Below are positions 43,445 through 52,408 of a DNA stretch of 58,461 nt, piece by piece. The DNA is taken from positions 1-58,461 of the forward strand of contig JANQML010000206.1 in assembly GCA_028280105.1 (NCBI GenBank). Reading direction: 5' to 3'. Numbering within the stretch: the stretch's first letter is position 1; every line of letters begins with the position of its first letter. A program made the position numbers and the translations under genes. Under the pieces are notes generated by a model that did not search any database, was not told where the DNA came from, and saw only the letters and a program-made list of their open reading frames with translations. This DNA is from Desulfobacula sp. Lineage in GTDB: Bacteria > Desulfobacterota > Desulfobacteria > Desulfobacterales > Desulfobacteraceae.

Positions 43445-43948
43445 ATGAGGAAGTATGAAACCGTTTTTATTTCTGACCCGGATCTAAAAGATCAGGCACG
43501 CACCGATCTCTTTGATAAAGTCAGGAATATCATCGTCAAAGAAAAAGGTATTGTGTTAAATTTTGATGAGTGGGGCAACAAAAAGTTGGCCTATGAAATC
43601 AAGAAAAAAACCCGGGGTCACTATGTCTGTGTTACGTACGGCGGTACCGGTGAGCTGGTCACCGAACTTGAACGTAATTTTCGCCTGACAGACGCCGTAC
43701 TCAAGTTTATGACCATCGTTCTGACCGAAGATACGACTCAGGAAGCACTTGAAAAGGAAGCACAGGAAATCCAGGAGGCGGCGTCTCAACCCTCCCCTGA
43801 AGCGACAGCAGCGGACGCATCGAAAACAGTTGAAGAGAAAAAAGAAGACGATGCACCCGAAGCGGCTTCAGACGAGGAAAAAGAAAAAGAGACAGTGGGT
43901 GCGGAAAGTGCTGAAACAGACGCAGAACCGCAGAAAGAAACAGAATAA
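43445..43948 (+). CDS. rpsF: 30S ribosomal protein S6 with long acidic tail
   Basis: The first 100 residues are a normal S6 (YETVFISDPDLKDQARTDL, KKTRGHYVCVTYGG, FRLTDAVLKFMTIV). Residues 100-167 form a Glu/Ala/Lys-rich tail without a fold signature, longer than in most bacteria but seen in Desulfobacterota. S6 binds S18 on the 30S platform. AAGGAG precedes the ATG by six bases. It opens rpsF-rpsR-DUF2232-rplI. Confidence 0.96.
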   Translation: MRKYETVFISDPDLKDQARTDLFDKVRNIIVKEKGIVLNFDEWGNKKLAYEIKKKTRGHYVCVTYGGTGELVTELERNFRLTDAVLKFMTIVLTEDTTQEALEKEAQEIQEAASQPSPEATAADASKTVEEKKEDDAPEAASDEEKEKETVGAESAETDAEPQKETE

Positions 43949-43969
43949 TTAAGACCGGAGGGTAAAAAT

Positions 43970-44230
43970 ATGTATCGTAAAAACCAAAGAGGCGGTGGTA
44001 AAAGTCGATTCTACCAACGTCGGAAAATATGCAGATTCTGTGTGGATAGTGATCTTGAAATAAATTACAAAAAACCCAAGGCACTGAGACAGTTCATTAC
44101 AGAGCGCGGCAAAATCATTCCCAGAAGAATCACCGGCACCTGTGCCAAACATCAACGCGAACTGACGGTTGGCATCAAAAGATCCCGACAGATTGCCCTG
44201 CTTCCGTTCGTTGGCAAACCCATGTACTAA
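43970..44230 (+). CDS. rpsR: 30S ribosomal protein S18
   Basis: The 86-residue protein has the S18 core RRKICRFC, then KNPK-like [20 protein letters not shown] and the [20 protein letters not shown] end. It partners S6 on the small subunit. It starts 21 bases after rpsF with GGAGG upstream. Confidence 0.97.
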   Translation: MYRKNQRGGGKSRFYQRRKICRFCVDSDLEINYKKPKALRQFITERGKIIPRRITGTCAKHQRELTVGIKRSRQIALLPFVGKPMY

Positions 44231-44255
44231 AAGATAGCTGACAGGAGTTAATGCG

Positions 44256-45215
44256 GTGACAGGCAGATTCATCCCTCCCCCGGCAATAAAAGATATCCTG
44301 ATGGGAATTTTTTATTCTTTGCTGATCATTCTGGTCATGTATACCATACCATTGATCGGCCTTTTTGCCTGGGTCGTTCTCCCTTTACCCATTCTGTTTT
44401 ACAGGCTGAAAATCGGGAGAGCCGGCAGTGCCGTCATTATGGCGGCAAACATGACTATCCTGATCATTTTAAGTGGTAGTGCTGCATTTAACATTCTCTA
44501 TTTTGGTTCATTGTTGATTACGGGTTTTCTTTTGGGAGAATGCATCGAAAAGCATCTGCCCGTTGAAAAGGTCATGTTATTCACCTGCCTGGGACTGATC
44601 GGTCTTTTCTGTGCATCGATACTGCTCTACTCAGCCAGCCGGTCCCAGGGAATTGACCAGGTCATATCCGGCTATACCACCCGGTATGAGGCAGTGGCCA
44701 ATCGATTGTTTTCAGAATCGGCACAATTGTATCCCGACGTTGACCTTGACCGGCAATTGTTCGAAGAGGCCAGCCGGTTGTTTATGCTGACATTTCCGGG
44801 TATTATTCTCAGCATTTATATGACCATGGCATTGCTCAATGTCCTGTTTATCAGGCGGTTGCTGAATAAGAAAGGAATCGTAGTCCAAACATTAGAGAAT
44901 CTTAGCAGATGGAGAGCCCCTGATAAACTGGTTCTGGCATTAATCGGATTGTCCGTTTTACTGTTTTTGCCCATCGGGGGGCTGAAAATTATCAGCATTA
45001 ACTGTCTGATTCTTCTATCTTTAGTATATTTTTTTCAGGGAATGGCTGTTGTATCCTTTTTCTTTAAAAAGAAAAATGTACCATTTGCAATTAAATCTTT
45101 TTTTTACATTTTAATTGCCATTCAACCCATATTTCTGATCATCGTGGTCGGATGCGGTTTATTTGACACGTGGATCAATTTTAGGCGACTGGATGCGGAT
45201 ACAACTGCACAATAA
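44256..45215 (+). CDS. DUF2232 (YybS-like) membrane protein
   Basis: The 319-residue protein has about eight membrane spans and the DUF2232/YybS pattern. An N-terminal pair of spans (17-70) is followed by more spans to about 125, a soluble loop with RLFSESAQLYPDVDLDRQLF near 150-170, and a C-terminal group of four spans. Its function is unknown. Its place between rpsR and rplI is conserved in many bacteria, hinting at a link to translation or cell division. The start codon is GTG with AGGAG eight bases before it. Confidence 0.85.
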   Translation: MTGRFIPPPAIKDILMGIFYSLLIILVMYTIPLIGLFAWVVLPLPILFYRLKIGRAGSAVIMAANMTILIILSGSAAFNILYFGSLLITGFLLGECIEKHLPVEKVMLFTCLGLIGLFCASILLYSASRSQGIDQVISGYTTRYEAVANRLFSESAQLYPDVDLDRQLFEEASRLFMLTFPGIILSIYMTMALLNVLFIRRLLNKKGIVVQTLENLSRWRAPDKLVLALIGLSVLLFLPIGGLKIISINCLILLSLVYFFQGMAVVSFFFKKKNVPFAIKSFFYILIAIQPIFLIIVVGCGLFDTWINFRRLDADTTAQ

Positions 45216-45265
45216 AAATAGATATTAAGTCGGACCCAAACCATCCGGCTTTTTGGAGGTTTTAA

Positions 45266-45718
45266 ATGAAAGTAATATTGAAAGAGACCATTGACACGCT
45301 CGGCATTGCAGGAACAGAATGCGAAGTTGCTGCCGGTTACGGGCGTAATTACCTTCTGCCCCAGGGGAAAGCCGTTTTAGCGACCCCTCAAAACAGAAAG
45401 GTAATGGAACAGGCCAAAGCCAAACTGGATCTTCAAATTGCCAAAGAACGCAAAATGGCAGAAGAGATGGCGGATAAAATCAAGGATGTTGTATGCACCA
45501 TTAAAGCAAAGGTCCATGAAGAATCACGCCTCTACGGTTCGGTTACCACCCATGACATTAAAGAGAGCCTGAACAGCCAGGAAATCATGGTGGAACGCCG
45601 GGTCATCCTGCTGGCGGAACCCATCAAAGAGATCGGCGAGTATAAGGTTCCCATCCGTCTTTACAAAGATGTTGAACCTGAAATCACCGTTAACGTTATT
45701 GCGGAAGAAAAAGAATAG
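45266..45718 (+). CDS. rplI: 50S ribosomal protein L9
   Basis: The 150-residue protein begins MKVILKETIDTLGIAG and has the GYGRNYLLPQGKAV segment of the N-domain. A long connecting helix and the C-terminal domain follow, ending in PIRLYKDVEPEITVNVIAE. L9 binds 23S rRNA near the L1 stalk and affects frame maintenance. GGAGG precedes the ATG. A strong terminator follows. Confidence 0.97.
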   Translation: MKVILKETIDTLGIAGTECEVAAGYGRNYLLPQGKAVLATPQNRKVMEQAKAKLDLQIAKERKMAEEMADKIKDVVCTIKAKVHEESRLYGSVTTHDIKESLNSQEIMVERRVILLAEPIKEIGEYKVPIRLYKDVEPEITVNVIAEEKE

Positions 45719-45730
45719 AATCATATGAAG

Positions 45731-45774
45731 GATCACCCGGGAAGGACACGGTTTTTTTCCCGGGTGATCTTTTA
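45731..45774 (+). terminator. Strong intrinsic terminator between rplI and dnaB
   Basis: GATCACCCGGGAA (45731-45743) pairs exactly with TTCCCGGGTGATC (45757-45769), followed by TTTTAAA. The stem ends only 13 bases before the dnaB start codon, so dnaB must depend on read-through or on a promoter within rplI. Confidence 0.9.
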
Positions 45775-45782
45775 AATCCATT

Positions 45783-47162
45783 GTGCCGAAAAAAAAGAAC
45801 ATAACCACAGACCCCCTTCTTTCAAAAACACCGCCCCATGATCTGGATGCGGAAGAATCCATTTTAAGTGCCATTTTCATCAACAATGAGAGTCTGCATG
45901 ACATCATTGACCTGCTTTCTCCTGATGATTTTTACAAAGGGGCACATAAAAAGATATTCACCGCTATCATGGAACTGGCAAGGGATGAGGAACCGGCAGA
46001 TCTGATAACGGTGGCCAACCGCCTCAAAGAGAAAGACCAACTGGAGAGTATCGGCGGGGCTGCCTTTTTAGCGACGATTTCCGATTCAGCGCCGGTGGCT
46101 GTGAATGCGGTTCATTATGCAAGAATCATTAAGGGGAAAGCATCCCTGCGCCAGTTGATCACCGCCTCATCAACCATTATTGAAAATTGCCTCAAGGATC
46201 AGGGTGATTTTGAAGATATTCTTGATTTTGCAGAAAGTTCCATATTTGCCATTGCAGAAAAAAAAGCAAAAGGTGCATTCCAGTCGCTCAGCGAACTGAT
46301 CAATCTCAATATTGACAAACTTGAGGAACAACAGGGAAAAGAAGGGGGCCTCTCCGGACTGTCCACCGGATATACTAAGCTGAACAGCATTACTTCAGGG
46401 CTGCAACAATCGGATCTGATTATCCTGGCGGCACGGCCCAGCATGGGTAAAACAGCCTTTGCACTGAATCTGGCCAGGAATGTGGCGCTGGAAGAGAATA
46501 AACCCGTTGCCATCTTTTCCCTTGAAATGTCAAACGAACAGCTTTCCATGCGGCTTTTAACCTCAGAGGCCCGGATCGACTCCAACCGGCTAAGGACCGG
46601 ATTCATCAGCCAGGAGGACTGGCAGAATGCAACCGATGCCGCCGGAATCTTAAATGAAATGCCTATTTTCATAGATGATACGCCAAATATCTCTGCCATG
46701 GAAATTCGGGCCAAATCCAGAAAGTTGTATCAAAAACACGGAGAGATCGGGCTCATTATTATTGATTATCTGCAATTGATGAAAGCCCCGTTTAAATCCG
46801 ACCGAAGAGACCTTGAGATTGCGGAAATATCCCGTTCCCTAAAGGCGCTTGCCAAAGAATTGAATGTACCGGTCATTGCCCTTTCTCAGTTGAACCGGAT
46901 GCTGGAGCAACGGCCGGACAAACGCCCCCGCCTCTCTGATCTCAGGGAATCCGGCGCCCTGGAGCAGGATGCAGACATTGTTGCCTTTATTTACAGAGAC
47001 GAAGTATACAATAAAGAGGCGGATAATCCTAAAAAAGGAACCGCTGAAATCATTATTTCGAAAAACAGAAATGGGGCCACCGGAACCGCTTTTATGCATT
47101 TTATCGGGCAATACACCCGGTTTGAAGAACTCTCTCCCGATCTCTACCAGGAATTTGAATGA
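45783..47162 (+). CDS. dnaB: Replicative DNA helicase
   Basis: The 459-residue protein has the N-terminal DnaB domain (about 15-120: PPHDLDAEESILSAIFI) and the RecA-like core. Walker A is in LAARPSMGKTAFALNLARN near residue 220, Walker B is LIIIDYLQLM near 325, and the SQLNR-SLE-type segment is ALSQLNRMLEQRPDKRPRLS near 370. It is the ring helicase at the replication fork. The GTG start has no visible SD and lies directly after the rplI terminator. The family alignment requires a start at or near this point. Confidence 0.95.
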   Translation: MPKKKNITTDPLLSKTPPHDLDAEESILSAIFINNESLHDIIDLLSPDDFYKGAHKKIFTAIMELARDEEPADLITVANRLKEKDQLESIGGAAFLATISDSAPVAVNAVHYARIIKGKASLRQLITASSTIIENCLKDQGDFEDILDFAESSIFAIAEKKAKGAFQSLSELINLNIDKLEEQQGKEGGLSGLSTGYTKLNSITSGLQQSDLIILAARPSMGKTAFALNLARNVALEENKPVAIFSLEMSNEQLSMRLLTSEARIDSNRLRTGFISQEDWQNATDAAGILNEMPIFIDDTPNISAMEIRAKSRKLYQKHGEIGLIIIDYLQLMKAPFKSDRRDLEIAEISRSLKALAKELNVPVIALSQLNRMLEQRPDKRPRLSDLRESGALEQDADIVAFIYRDEVYNKEADNPKKGTAEIIISKNRNGATGTAFMHFIGQYTRFEELSPDLYQEFE

Positions 47163-48781
47163 AAAAAAAACTCTACGGTAACACCACCGGTCTTAGAAAC
47201 AGCCAGATAAAATCAATCGAAACCCTTTATGATCACCGTATTCCCACCGAAGAGCTCTGTACACAGGAACTGGCCGAGCAACTCGTAACCCTTTCGTTTG
47301 GCATCAGACGCCAAATCGGTCTGCTTGTGGACCGGAACGGCCGCATCATTTACGTGATTGTCGGCGAACCGCATCGGATCATGATACCGGTCACCGACGG
47401 ATACATGGCCCTGCCCGGTAAATTAAAGGGGTTGCGGCTGATCCACACCCACCTGAAAGATGAAACATTGACCCGGGATGATTTAACCGACCTTGCATTG
47501 CTGCGGATGGACTATATCACTGCGATCTGCATGACACCGGACGGTATGCCGGGCCCGGTATATTCGGCCCATATCCTGCCATATGACAACACCGAACCGT
47601 ATCAAATCCTTTCTCCGGCAACCATCCGGGAGTTAAATAACAATTGTTTAAATCATATTCTTGCCCTTGAATCGGAGCTGACACGCCAGAACGCTTTATA
47701 TAAACCGGACAGGGAAACGGAAAATGCGTTTTTAATCGATGCCACCACCCGTCATCCGAAAGAGGCCTGGGCATCCATGGAAGAGCTTAAAGAGCTTTGT
47801 AAAACAAGCCATGTAAAAGTGATCGGCACCGCCGTCCAGAGAAGAAAGACCATTGATTCAAAATTTGTGGTGGGCAAAGGGAAATTGTCCTCGCTCTATA
47901 TTGAGGCCATTCAAAAACATGCCACCATGTTGGTATTCAATTCTGAACTGACCCCTTCTCAGCTGCGCTCCATCACCGATTTTGTTGAAATGAAAGTGAT
48001 TGACCGTACCCAGCTGATCCTTGATATTTTCGCCAAACAGGCCAAATCCAGAGAAGGTAAATTTCAGGTTGAACTGGCTCAGATGGAATATCTTTTGCCC
48101 AGATTGATCACTAAGAATACAGCCATGTCGAGACTGACCGGCGGTATCGGCGGCAGGGGACCCGGTGAAACCAAACTCGAGGTTAACAGAAGACGGGTAA
48201 GGGACAGGATAAACCGCTTAAAAAAAGAGATAGCAAAGATCAGAAAACAGAGAAAACAACAGAAATCCAGGCGAAAGAGAAAGGATATACCCGTTATTTC
48301 AATCGTCGGATACACCAATGCCGGCAAGTCCACCCTGTTGAACACCCTGACCCAGTCCAGTATTATTGCGGCCAACCGGCTGTTTGCCACTTTGGACCCC
48401 TCTTCGAGACGATTGCGGTTTCCAATGGACAGGGAAGTGATTATCACCGATACTGTTGGATTTATACAAAAACTTCCCGAACCCTTAATGGAAGCATTTA
48501 ATGCAACCCTGGAAGAGTTGGCGGACGCCGATGTTATCTTACATGTGATTGATATTTCCAACCCAAGATATCAGCAGCAAAAAAGATCGGTTGAAAATAT
48601 ATTAAAAGAGTTAAACCTGGATCGAATTCCCACGTTGTATCTGTTTAACAAAACAGATCGTATCGATCTTGAAACCTTTGATGACCAGTGGTTGCTGAAA
48701 CAGGGAATACCCGTATGTGCCACTCAGAAAAAGACCTTACGGCCCCTGGTTGAAAAGCTTGAAACAATTATTTTTAATTAA
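47159..48781 (+). CDS. hflX: GTPase HflX
   Basis: The 540-residue protein has an extended N-terminal part (about 1-200) and the HflX-specific region (about 210-350), with GKGKLSSLYIEAIQKH and the GGIGGRGPGETKLE motif. The GTPase domain contains G1 VGYTNAGKSTLLNTL near 385, G3 DTVGFIQKLP near 430, and NKTD near 500. HflX splits or rescues ribosomes under stress. It overlaps dnaB by four bases (ATGA). The N-terminal extension is longer than in E. coli HflX (426 residues) but is common in Desulfobacterota. Confidence 0.93.
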   Translation: MKKKLYGNTTGLRNSQIKSIETLYDHRIPTEELCTQELAEQLVTLSFGIRRQIGLLVDRNGRIIYVIVGEPHRIMIPVTDGYMALPGKLKGLRLIHTHLKDETLTRDDLTDLALLRMDYITAICMTPDGMPGPVYSAHILPYDNTEPYQILSPATIRELNNNCLNHILALESELTRQNALYKPDRETENAFLIDATTRHPKEAWASMEELKELCKTSHVKVIGTAVQRRKTIDSKFVVGKGKLSSLYIEAIQKHATMLVFNSELTPSQLRSITDFVEMKVIDRTQLILDIFAKQAKSREGKFQVELAQMEYLLPRLITKNTAMSRLTGGIGGRGPGETKLEVNRRRVRDRINRLKKEIAKIRKQRKQQKSRRKRKDIPVISIVGYTNAGKSTLLNTLTQSSIIAANRLFATLDPSSRRLRFPMDREVIITDTVGFIQKLPEPLMEAFNATLEELADADVILHVIDISNPRYQQQKRSVENILKELNLDRIPTLYLFNKTDRIDLETFDDQWLLKQGIPVCATQKKTLRPLVEKLETIIFN

Positions 48782-48853
48782 CAAAAATTTGGTATTGACC
48801 ATTGGTCTCATTTACACTACATAAGAAAAATATAATATAGATATGGAATAAAA

Positions 48854-49081
48854 ATGGATATAAAACCAGCTGACGCCGACTCGATCATGTTCAACACTAG
48901 CCCGAAAAAAGACGCCATTGATACCCCTGACTGTTACGGGGAGTACAATCGGGAGAATCGTCTTTGCTCGGAATATTGCTCGATTTCTATCAAGTGTTGT
49001 GTCCTCCAGAACAAACACCCCAAAATCGACATTCTGGAAAAACTGTTAATACACAATCATTATGCCGTAAAACTTCATTAG
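48854..49081 (+). CDS. Small cysteine-rich hypothetical protein
   Basis: A frame of 75 codons with GGA seven bases before its ATG encodes a soluble protein. Its second half carries five cysteines (one in DTPDCYGEYN, one in RLCSEYC, then CCVLQNK). It ends in a helical, basic segment. The Cys spacing CYGEYN...LCSEYCSISIKCC suggests a small metal site like those seen attached to regulators in related bacteria, but I cannot name the family. It lies in the 339-base gap after hflX; the rest of that gap shows nothing. Confidence 0.45.
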   Translation: MDIKPADADSIMFNTSPKKDAIDTPDCYGEYNRENRLCSEYCSISIKCCVLQNKHPKIDILEKLLIHNHYAVKLH

Positions 49082-49120
49082 ATCCTCAAGATCCCGGCAT
49101 TATGACACCGGCATTGGGAA

Positions 49121-50500
49121 TCAGCTGAAAATTTTTCCCGGGTTTAAAATCCCGTTTGGATCAAAAACCTTTTTAATTCCCCGCATCAGTTCTATCTGAG
49201 TGCTTCCCACTTCCTGGGGAAGGTATTTTAACTTTGTCACACCGACACCGTGCTCCCCGGTAATGGAACCGGCCAACCGGAGTGTTTGCCTAAAGAGTTT
49301 GTCCACAGCCTGGTGAGCCCGGATCGATTCGTTCTCATCGGCTTTATTGTACATAATATTACAATGAATATTGCCGTCACCGGCATGACCAAAACTGACC
49401 ATGGTCAGATTATAGCTTTCTTTAATATCCTGAATAATCTTTACCATCTCCGGTATTTTATCAATGGGGACCACGATATCTTCGTTAATCTTATTTCTGG
49501 CGATTTTAAATAAGATCGGAGACAAGGCTCTCCTGGCCTGCCACAGCCGATTTATTTCCACCACATTGCCTGCCACCATTACATGGATGGCGTTGAACCG
49601 ATCGCATATGCCCAAAACCCGATCCGAATCCTGCCGAACCATCTGGTGGTTTCCGTCCAGTTCGATGATCAGCAGGGCCTGACATGTTTCAGGCAGTTTA
49701 AAATCAAGCGCATCTTTAACCAGATCAAGACATGCATGATCCAAATACTCCATACAGCGCGGGAGTATGCCGGCCTTCATAATACCGGACACGGCACGGG
49801 CCGCCATTTGCATGCAGTTAAAAAAAACAGCCATGGTTTTAACCGTTTCAGGCTTAGGCAGAAGCTTTAGTGTGATTTCAGTGACAACGGCAAGGGTTCC
49901 CTCCGAACCGACGATCAACCGGGTCAGATCGTAACCGGCCACACCTTTTGCCGTTCTGACACCGGTCTGGATCACCTCTCCTGAAACCAGGACCGCCCGC
50001 AATCCCAGGACATAATCACGGGTCACCCCGTATTTTACCGCCCTGGGACCGCCGGCACATTCACCGACGTTTCCCCCGATGGAACATACCGAAGAACTGG
50101 CCGGATCCGGTGGATAGAACAATCCTCTTTTTTCAACCTCACGGTGGATCTCTCCGACAACCACCCCCGGCTGAACCCGAACCAACAGGTTTTTTTCATC
50201 AATTTCCAGTATCTTTTTCATCCGGCTGAACGAGATGACCAATCCGCCCTTTACCGGGACCGCACCGCCGGTCATGCCGGACCCGGCACCCCTGGGTACG
50301 ACGATAATCTGGTGCTGATCCGCCAGCTGTAAAATTTGGGATATCTCGTTTTCAGTCCCCGGAAAAATGACGGCGTCCGGCAGGTGAATATCTCCGGTGG
50401 CATCGTATGAATAGCAGACAAGCTCTTCTTTTTCCCTTGTTACATTTTTTGGGCCGGTTATCTTCTCAAGCCGGGCATAACAGGCATCGGAAATAGTCAT
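49121..50500 (-). CDS. glcD: FAD-linked oxidase, glycolate/D-lactate dehydrogenase type (GlcD)
   Basis: The 459-residue flavoprotein has a vanillyl-alcohol-oxidase-type FAD domain (about residues 35-215: VVPRGAGSGMTGGAVPVKGG and GNVGECAGGPRAVKYGVT). The FAD-oxidase C-terminal domain follows, with VSFGHAGDGNIHCNIMYN near 375 and ITGEHGVGVTKLKYLP near 425. It oxidises a 2-hydroxyacid such as glycolate or D-lactate in the cytoplasm or at the membrane. Its ATG comes directly after the dnaA stop, suggesting co-transcription. No glcE or glcF is beside it. Confidence 0.88.
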   Translation of the reverse strand: MTISDACYARLEKITGPKNVTREKEELVCYSYDATGDIHLPDAVIFPGTENEISQILQLADQHQIIVVPRGAGSGMTGGAVPVKGGLVISFSRMKKILEIDEKNLLVRVQPGVVVGEIHREVEKRGLFYPPDPASSSVCSIGGNVGECAGGPRAVKYGVTRDYVLGLRAVLVSGEVIQTGVRTAKGVAGYDLTRLIVGSEGTLAVVTEITLKLLPKPETVKTMAVFFNCMQMAARAVSGIMKAGILPRCMEYLDHACLDLVKDALDFKLPETCQALLIIELDGNHQMVRQDSDRVLGICDRFNAIHVMVAGNVVEINRLWQARRALSPILFKIARNKINEDIVVPIDKIPEMVKIIQDIKESYNLTMVSFGHAGDGNIHCNIMYNKADENESIRAHQAVDKLFRQTLRLAGSITGEHGVGVTKLKYLPQEVGSTQIELMRGIKKVFDPNGILNPGKIFS

Positions 50501-51898
50501 CTAAAGTTTACCTGACTCGATCTTTTTTGACAGGTAATTGATCTGTTCAAAAAGGGCGCCTTTTTGTCTGATCTCTTTTTCAATGGCGTTTATGGCATAG
50601 ATGGCCGTGGCATGATATTTGTTATAACTTTTTCCGATCAGCTTAATGGGCTGGTCAGTATATTTTCTGGACAGAAACATTCCCACCTGCCTGGGTTTTA
50701 CAATTCTCTTCTTTCGGGACGAAGAGACAATATCCTTTTTTGAAATCGAAAATTCACGGCAAATCAGGTCTTGAATGGTTTCAATGGTGGCGCGTTTCCG
50801 GGCCGTTGTCATTTTACAGATCACACTTTTGGCCAAAGGCAGGTCAATGTCATACCCCATTAACGACCCCTTGGCTGCCACACCGGTCAGCCCGCTTTCC
50901 AGCTGACGCACATCATCACTGAGTTCCTGGGCAATATACTCGATTACCGATGGGGGAACTTGAAAATTATATGCACTGGATTTCTTTTTTAAAATCCGGA
51001 CCCGGGTTTGAAAATCAGGGGCGCCGATTTCGGTAATCAGGCCCATGGAGAGCCTGGATCGAAGTTGAGCATTCATTTTTGGAATCGCATCCGGCAATTC
51101 GCATCCGGAGAAAATAATTTTTTTATCCGCATCCAGTAAATAATCCAGGGTAAGTGCCAACTCTTTTTGGGTGGCCTCTTTTCCGGTTAAAAAATGGATA
51201 TCTTCTAAAATCAGAACATCGCATTTGGTTCTGTACTTTTCTTTGAATTTGTGGATTTTATGATTTTTCAATGAGTAGATCATCTCATTTGTAAAATCTT
51301 CAGCCGTCACATAGTAGACCCGTTTGGCCAGACTGTTTGTCAATATGTGATGGCCTGCCGCCTGTGACAGGTGACTTTTTCCCAACCCGGTTTTGGCCAG
51401 AAGGTAGAGGATGTTCGATCCGTTTCTGTTCCCCTGTGCTAAAGAAAGGGATGCAGAGTATGCAAAACTGGAACTGTCTCCCACAACAAAGTCATCAAAT
51501 GTGTACCCCTTTTTCAACATCCGGCCATGATTGAACGCTGTGTTTAAACCGGGTAATTTTCTCTGTCTGGGCCTTTTATCGTTATACTTGGCAGCAGAGG
51601 ATGTTTTTTTTCGGGCAGATGGAATGCCGGTTCTTTTCCGGCTTTTGTTTTTGGAATCAATTTTAAATTTAATTTTAAGGTTGTTCAGACCCAGCCTGTC
51701 AAATCCATCCCTGATCAGGGGCATATAATTATCTTTTAACCGTTTAACAAAATAGGCGTTGGGGCTGGATAAATAGACACATTCATTTTTATGTTCAATC
51801 AGTTGAACCGGGTCAATCCACATCCGATAGCTATGATCAGGCATTGCAGTTCTAATTTGACATTTAACTTCTTCCCAAAACGATTCCATATTTTCCAA
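50501..51898 (-). CDS. dnaA: Divergent chromosomal replication initiator DnaA
   Basis: The protein (about 465 residues) has the four-domain DnaA layout: domain I (FWEEVKCQIRTAMPDHSYRM), a basic linker, an AAA+ core and a C-terminal helix-turn-helix. It departs from the consensus at key points. Walker A reads AKTGLGKSH with Ala for the first Gly. Walker B is VLILEDIHFL with Glu for the first Asp. The DnaA-box helix, normally GGRDHTTV, reads NKYHATA. It may be a second, specialised DnaA, or the main one with altered boxes. A TTG at 51898 has GAGG seven bases upstream; ATG 51889 is the alternative. dnaN is not adjacent. Confidence 0.85.
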   Translation of the reverse strand: MENMESFWEEVKCQIRTAMPDHSYRMWIDPVQLIEHKNECVYLSSPNAYFVKRLKDNYMPLIRDGFDRLGLNNLKIKFKIDSKNKSRKRTGIPSARKKTSSAAKYNDKRPRQRKLPGLNTAFNHGRMLKKGYTFDDFVVGDSSSFAYSASLSLAQGNRNGSNILYLLAKTGLGKSHLSQAAGHHILTNSLAKRVYYVTAEDFTNEMIYSLKNHKIHKFKEKYRTKCDVLILEDIHFLTGKEATQKELALTLDYLLDADKKIIFSGCELPDAIPKMNAQLRSRLSMGLITEIGAPDFQTRVRILKKKSSAYNFQVPPSVIEYIAQELSDDVRQLESGLTGVAAKGSLMGYDIDLPLAKSVICKMTTARKRATIETIQDLICREFSISKKDIVSSSRKKRIVKPRQVGMFLSRKYTDQPIKLIGKSYNKYHATAIYAINAIEKEIRQKGALFEQINYLSKKIESGKL

Positions 51899-51934
51899 AT
51901 AAAAACCTCTTCTTTCCAATAATGAGCAGAGCAC

Positions 51935-52408
51935 GGGTTTATAGTTTATAATCTTAACAAGCGCGGTTCGGGTAAAGCAGATTCTCTTGAAAAGAGTAGA
52001 TATTTTTTATTCCAATCATAAATTCTGGTCAAATCGGATAAGAGGGGTTGCTATGATACGTGCAATCAGATGTGGCACCATTTTTTAAGTCGTTGATATC
52101 ATAAGCGGTTATAACGTGAAACAAATCTTTTTCTAACAATTCCAATAATTTGTACAACTCGTTATTTTTTAAAGGATTTTTTGCGATAGATGCTTGTTCT
52201 TAATTTTTAATATTTTTTTTTCCCTTCTATTTTCTTTGATTATCTCTATTTTTCGTCTAATTTGATAAAAATCAGCCCGTTTTTTTAAATCGTATTTTTT
52301 ACAAGGGTTTCACAATTTAACACCATAAATTTTATTTACACATTCTCTTTCCAATAGTATATTGCACCTAACTTTATCATCTGCTTCACATATGAAAGAA
52401 CAATACCA
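51935..52408. other. AT-rich divergent intergenic region between dnaA and pdxA
   Basis: This is 474 bases without a gene. From about 52130 to 52380 it is very AT-rich, with long T and A tracts. I see no exact DnaA box (TTATNCACA); the nearest is ATTTACACA at 52333. A small CTCTT/AAGAG stem lies near 51985. It must hold the divergent promoters of dnaA and pdxA-uvrA. An origin or DNA-unwinding role is possible but unsupported by boxes. Confidence 0.4.

Noticed and set aside
52071..52090. Sigma-54 promoter (TGGCACC followed by a T-rich stretch)
   Set aside because: The -12 element lacks the GC pair (TTTAA instead of TTGC), and the spacing does not fit.
52325..52345. DnaA box at ATTTACACA
   Set aside because: Two mismatches to TTATNCACA in very AT-rich DNA; expected by chance.
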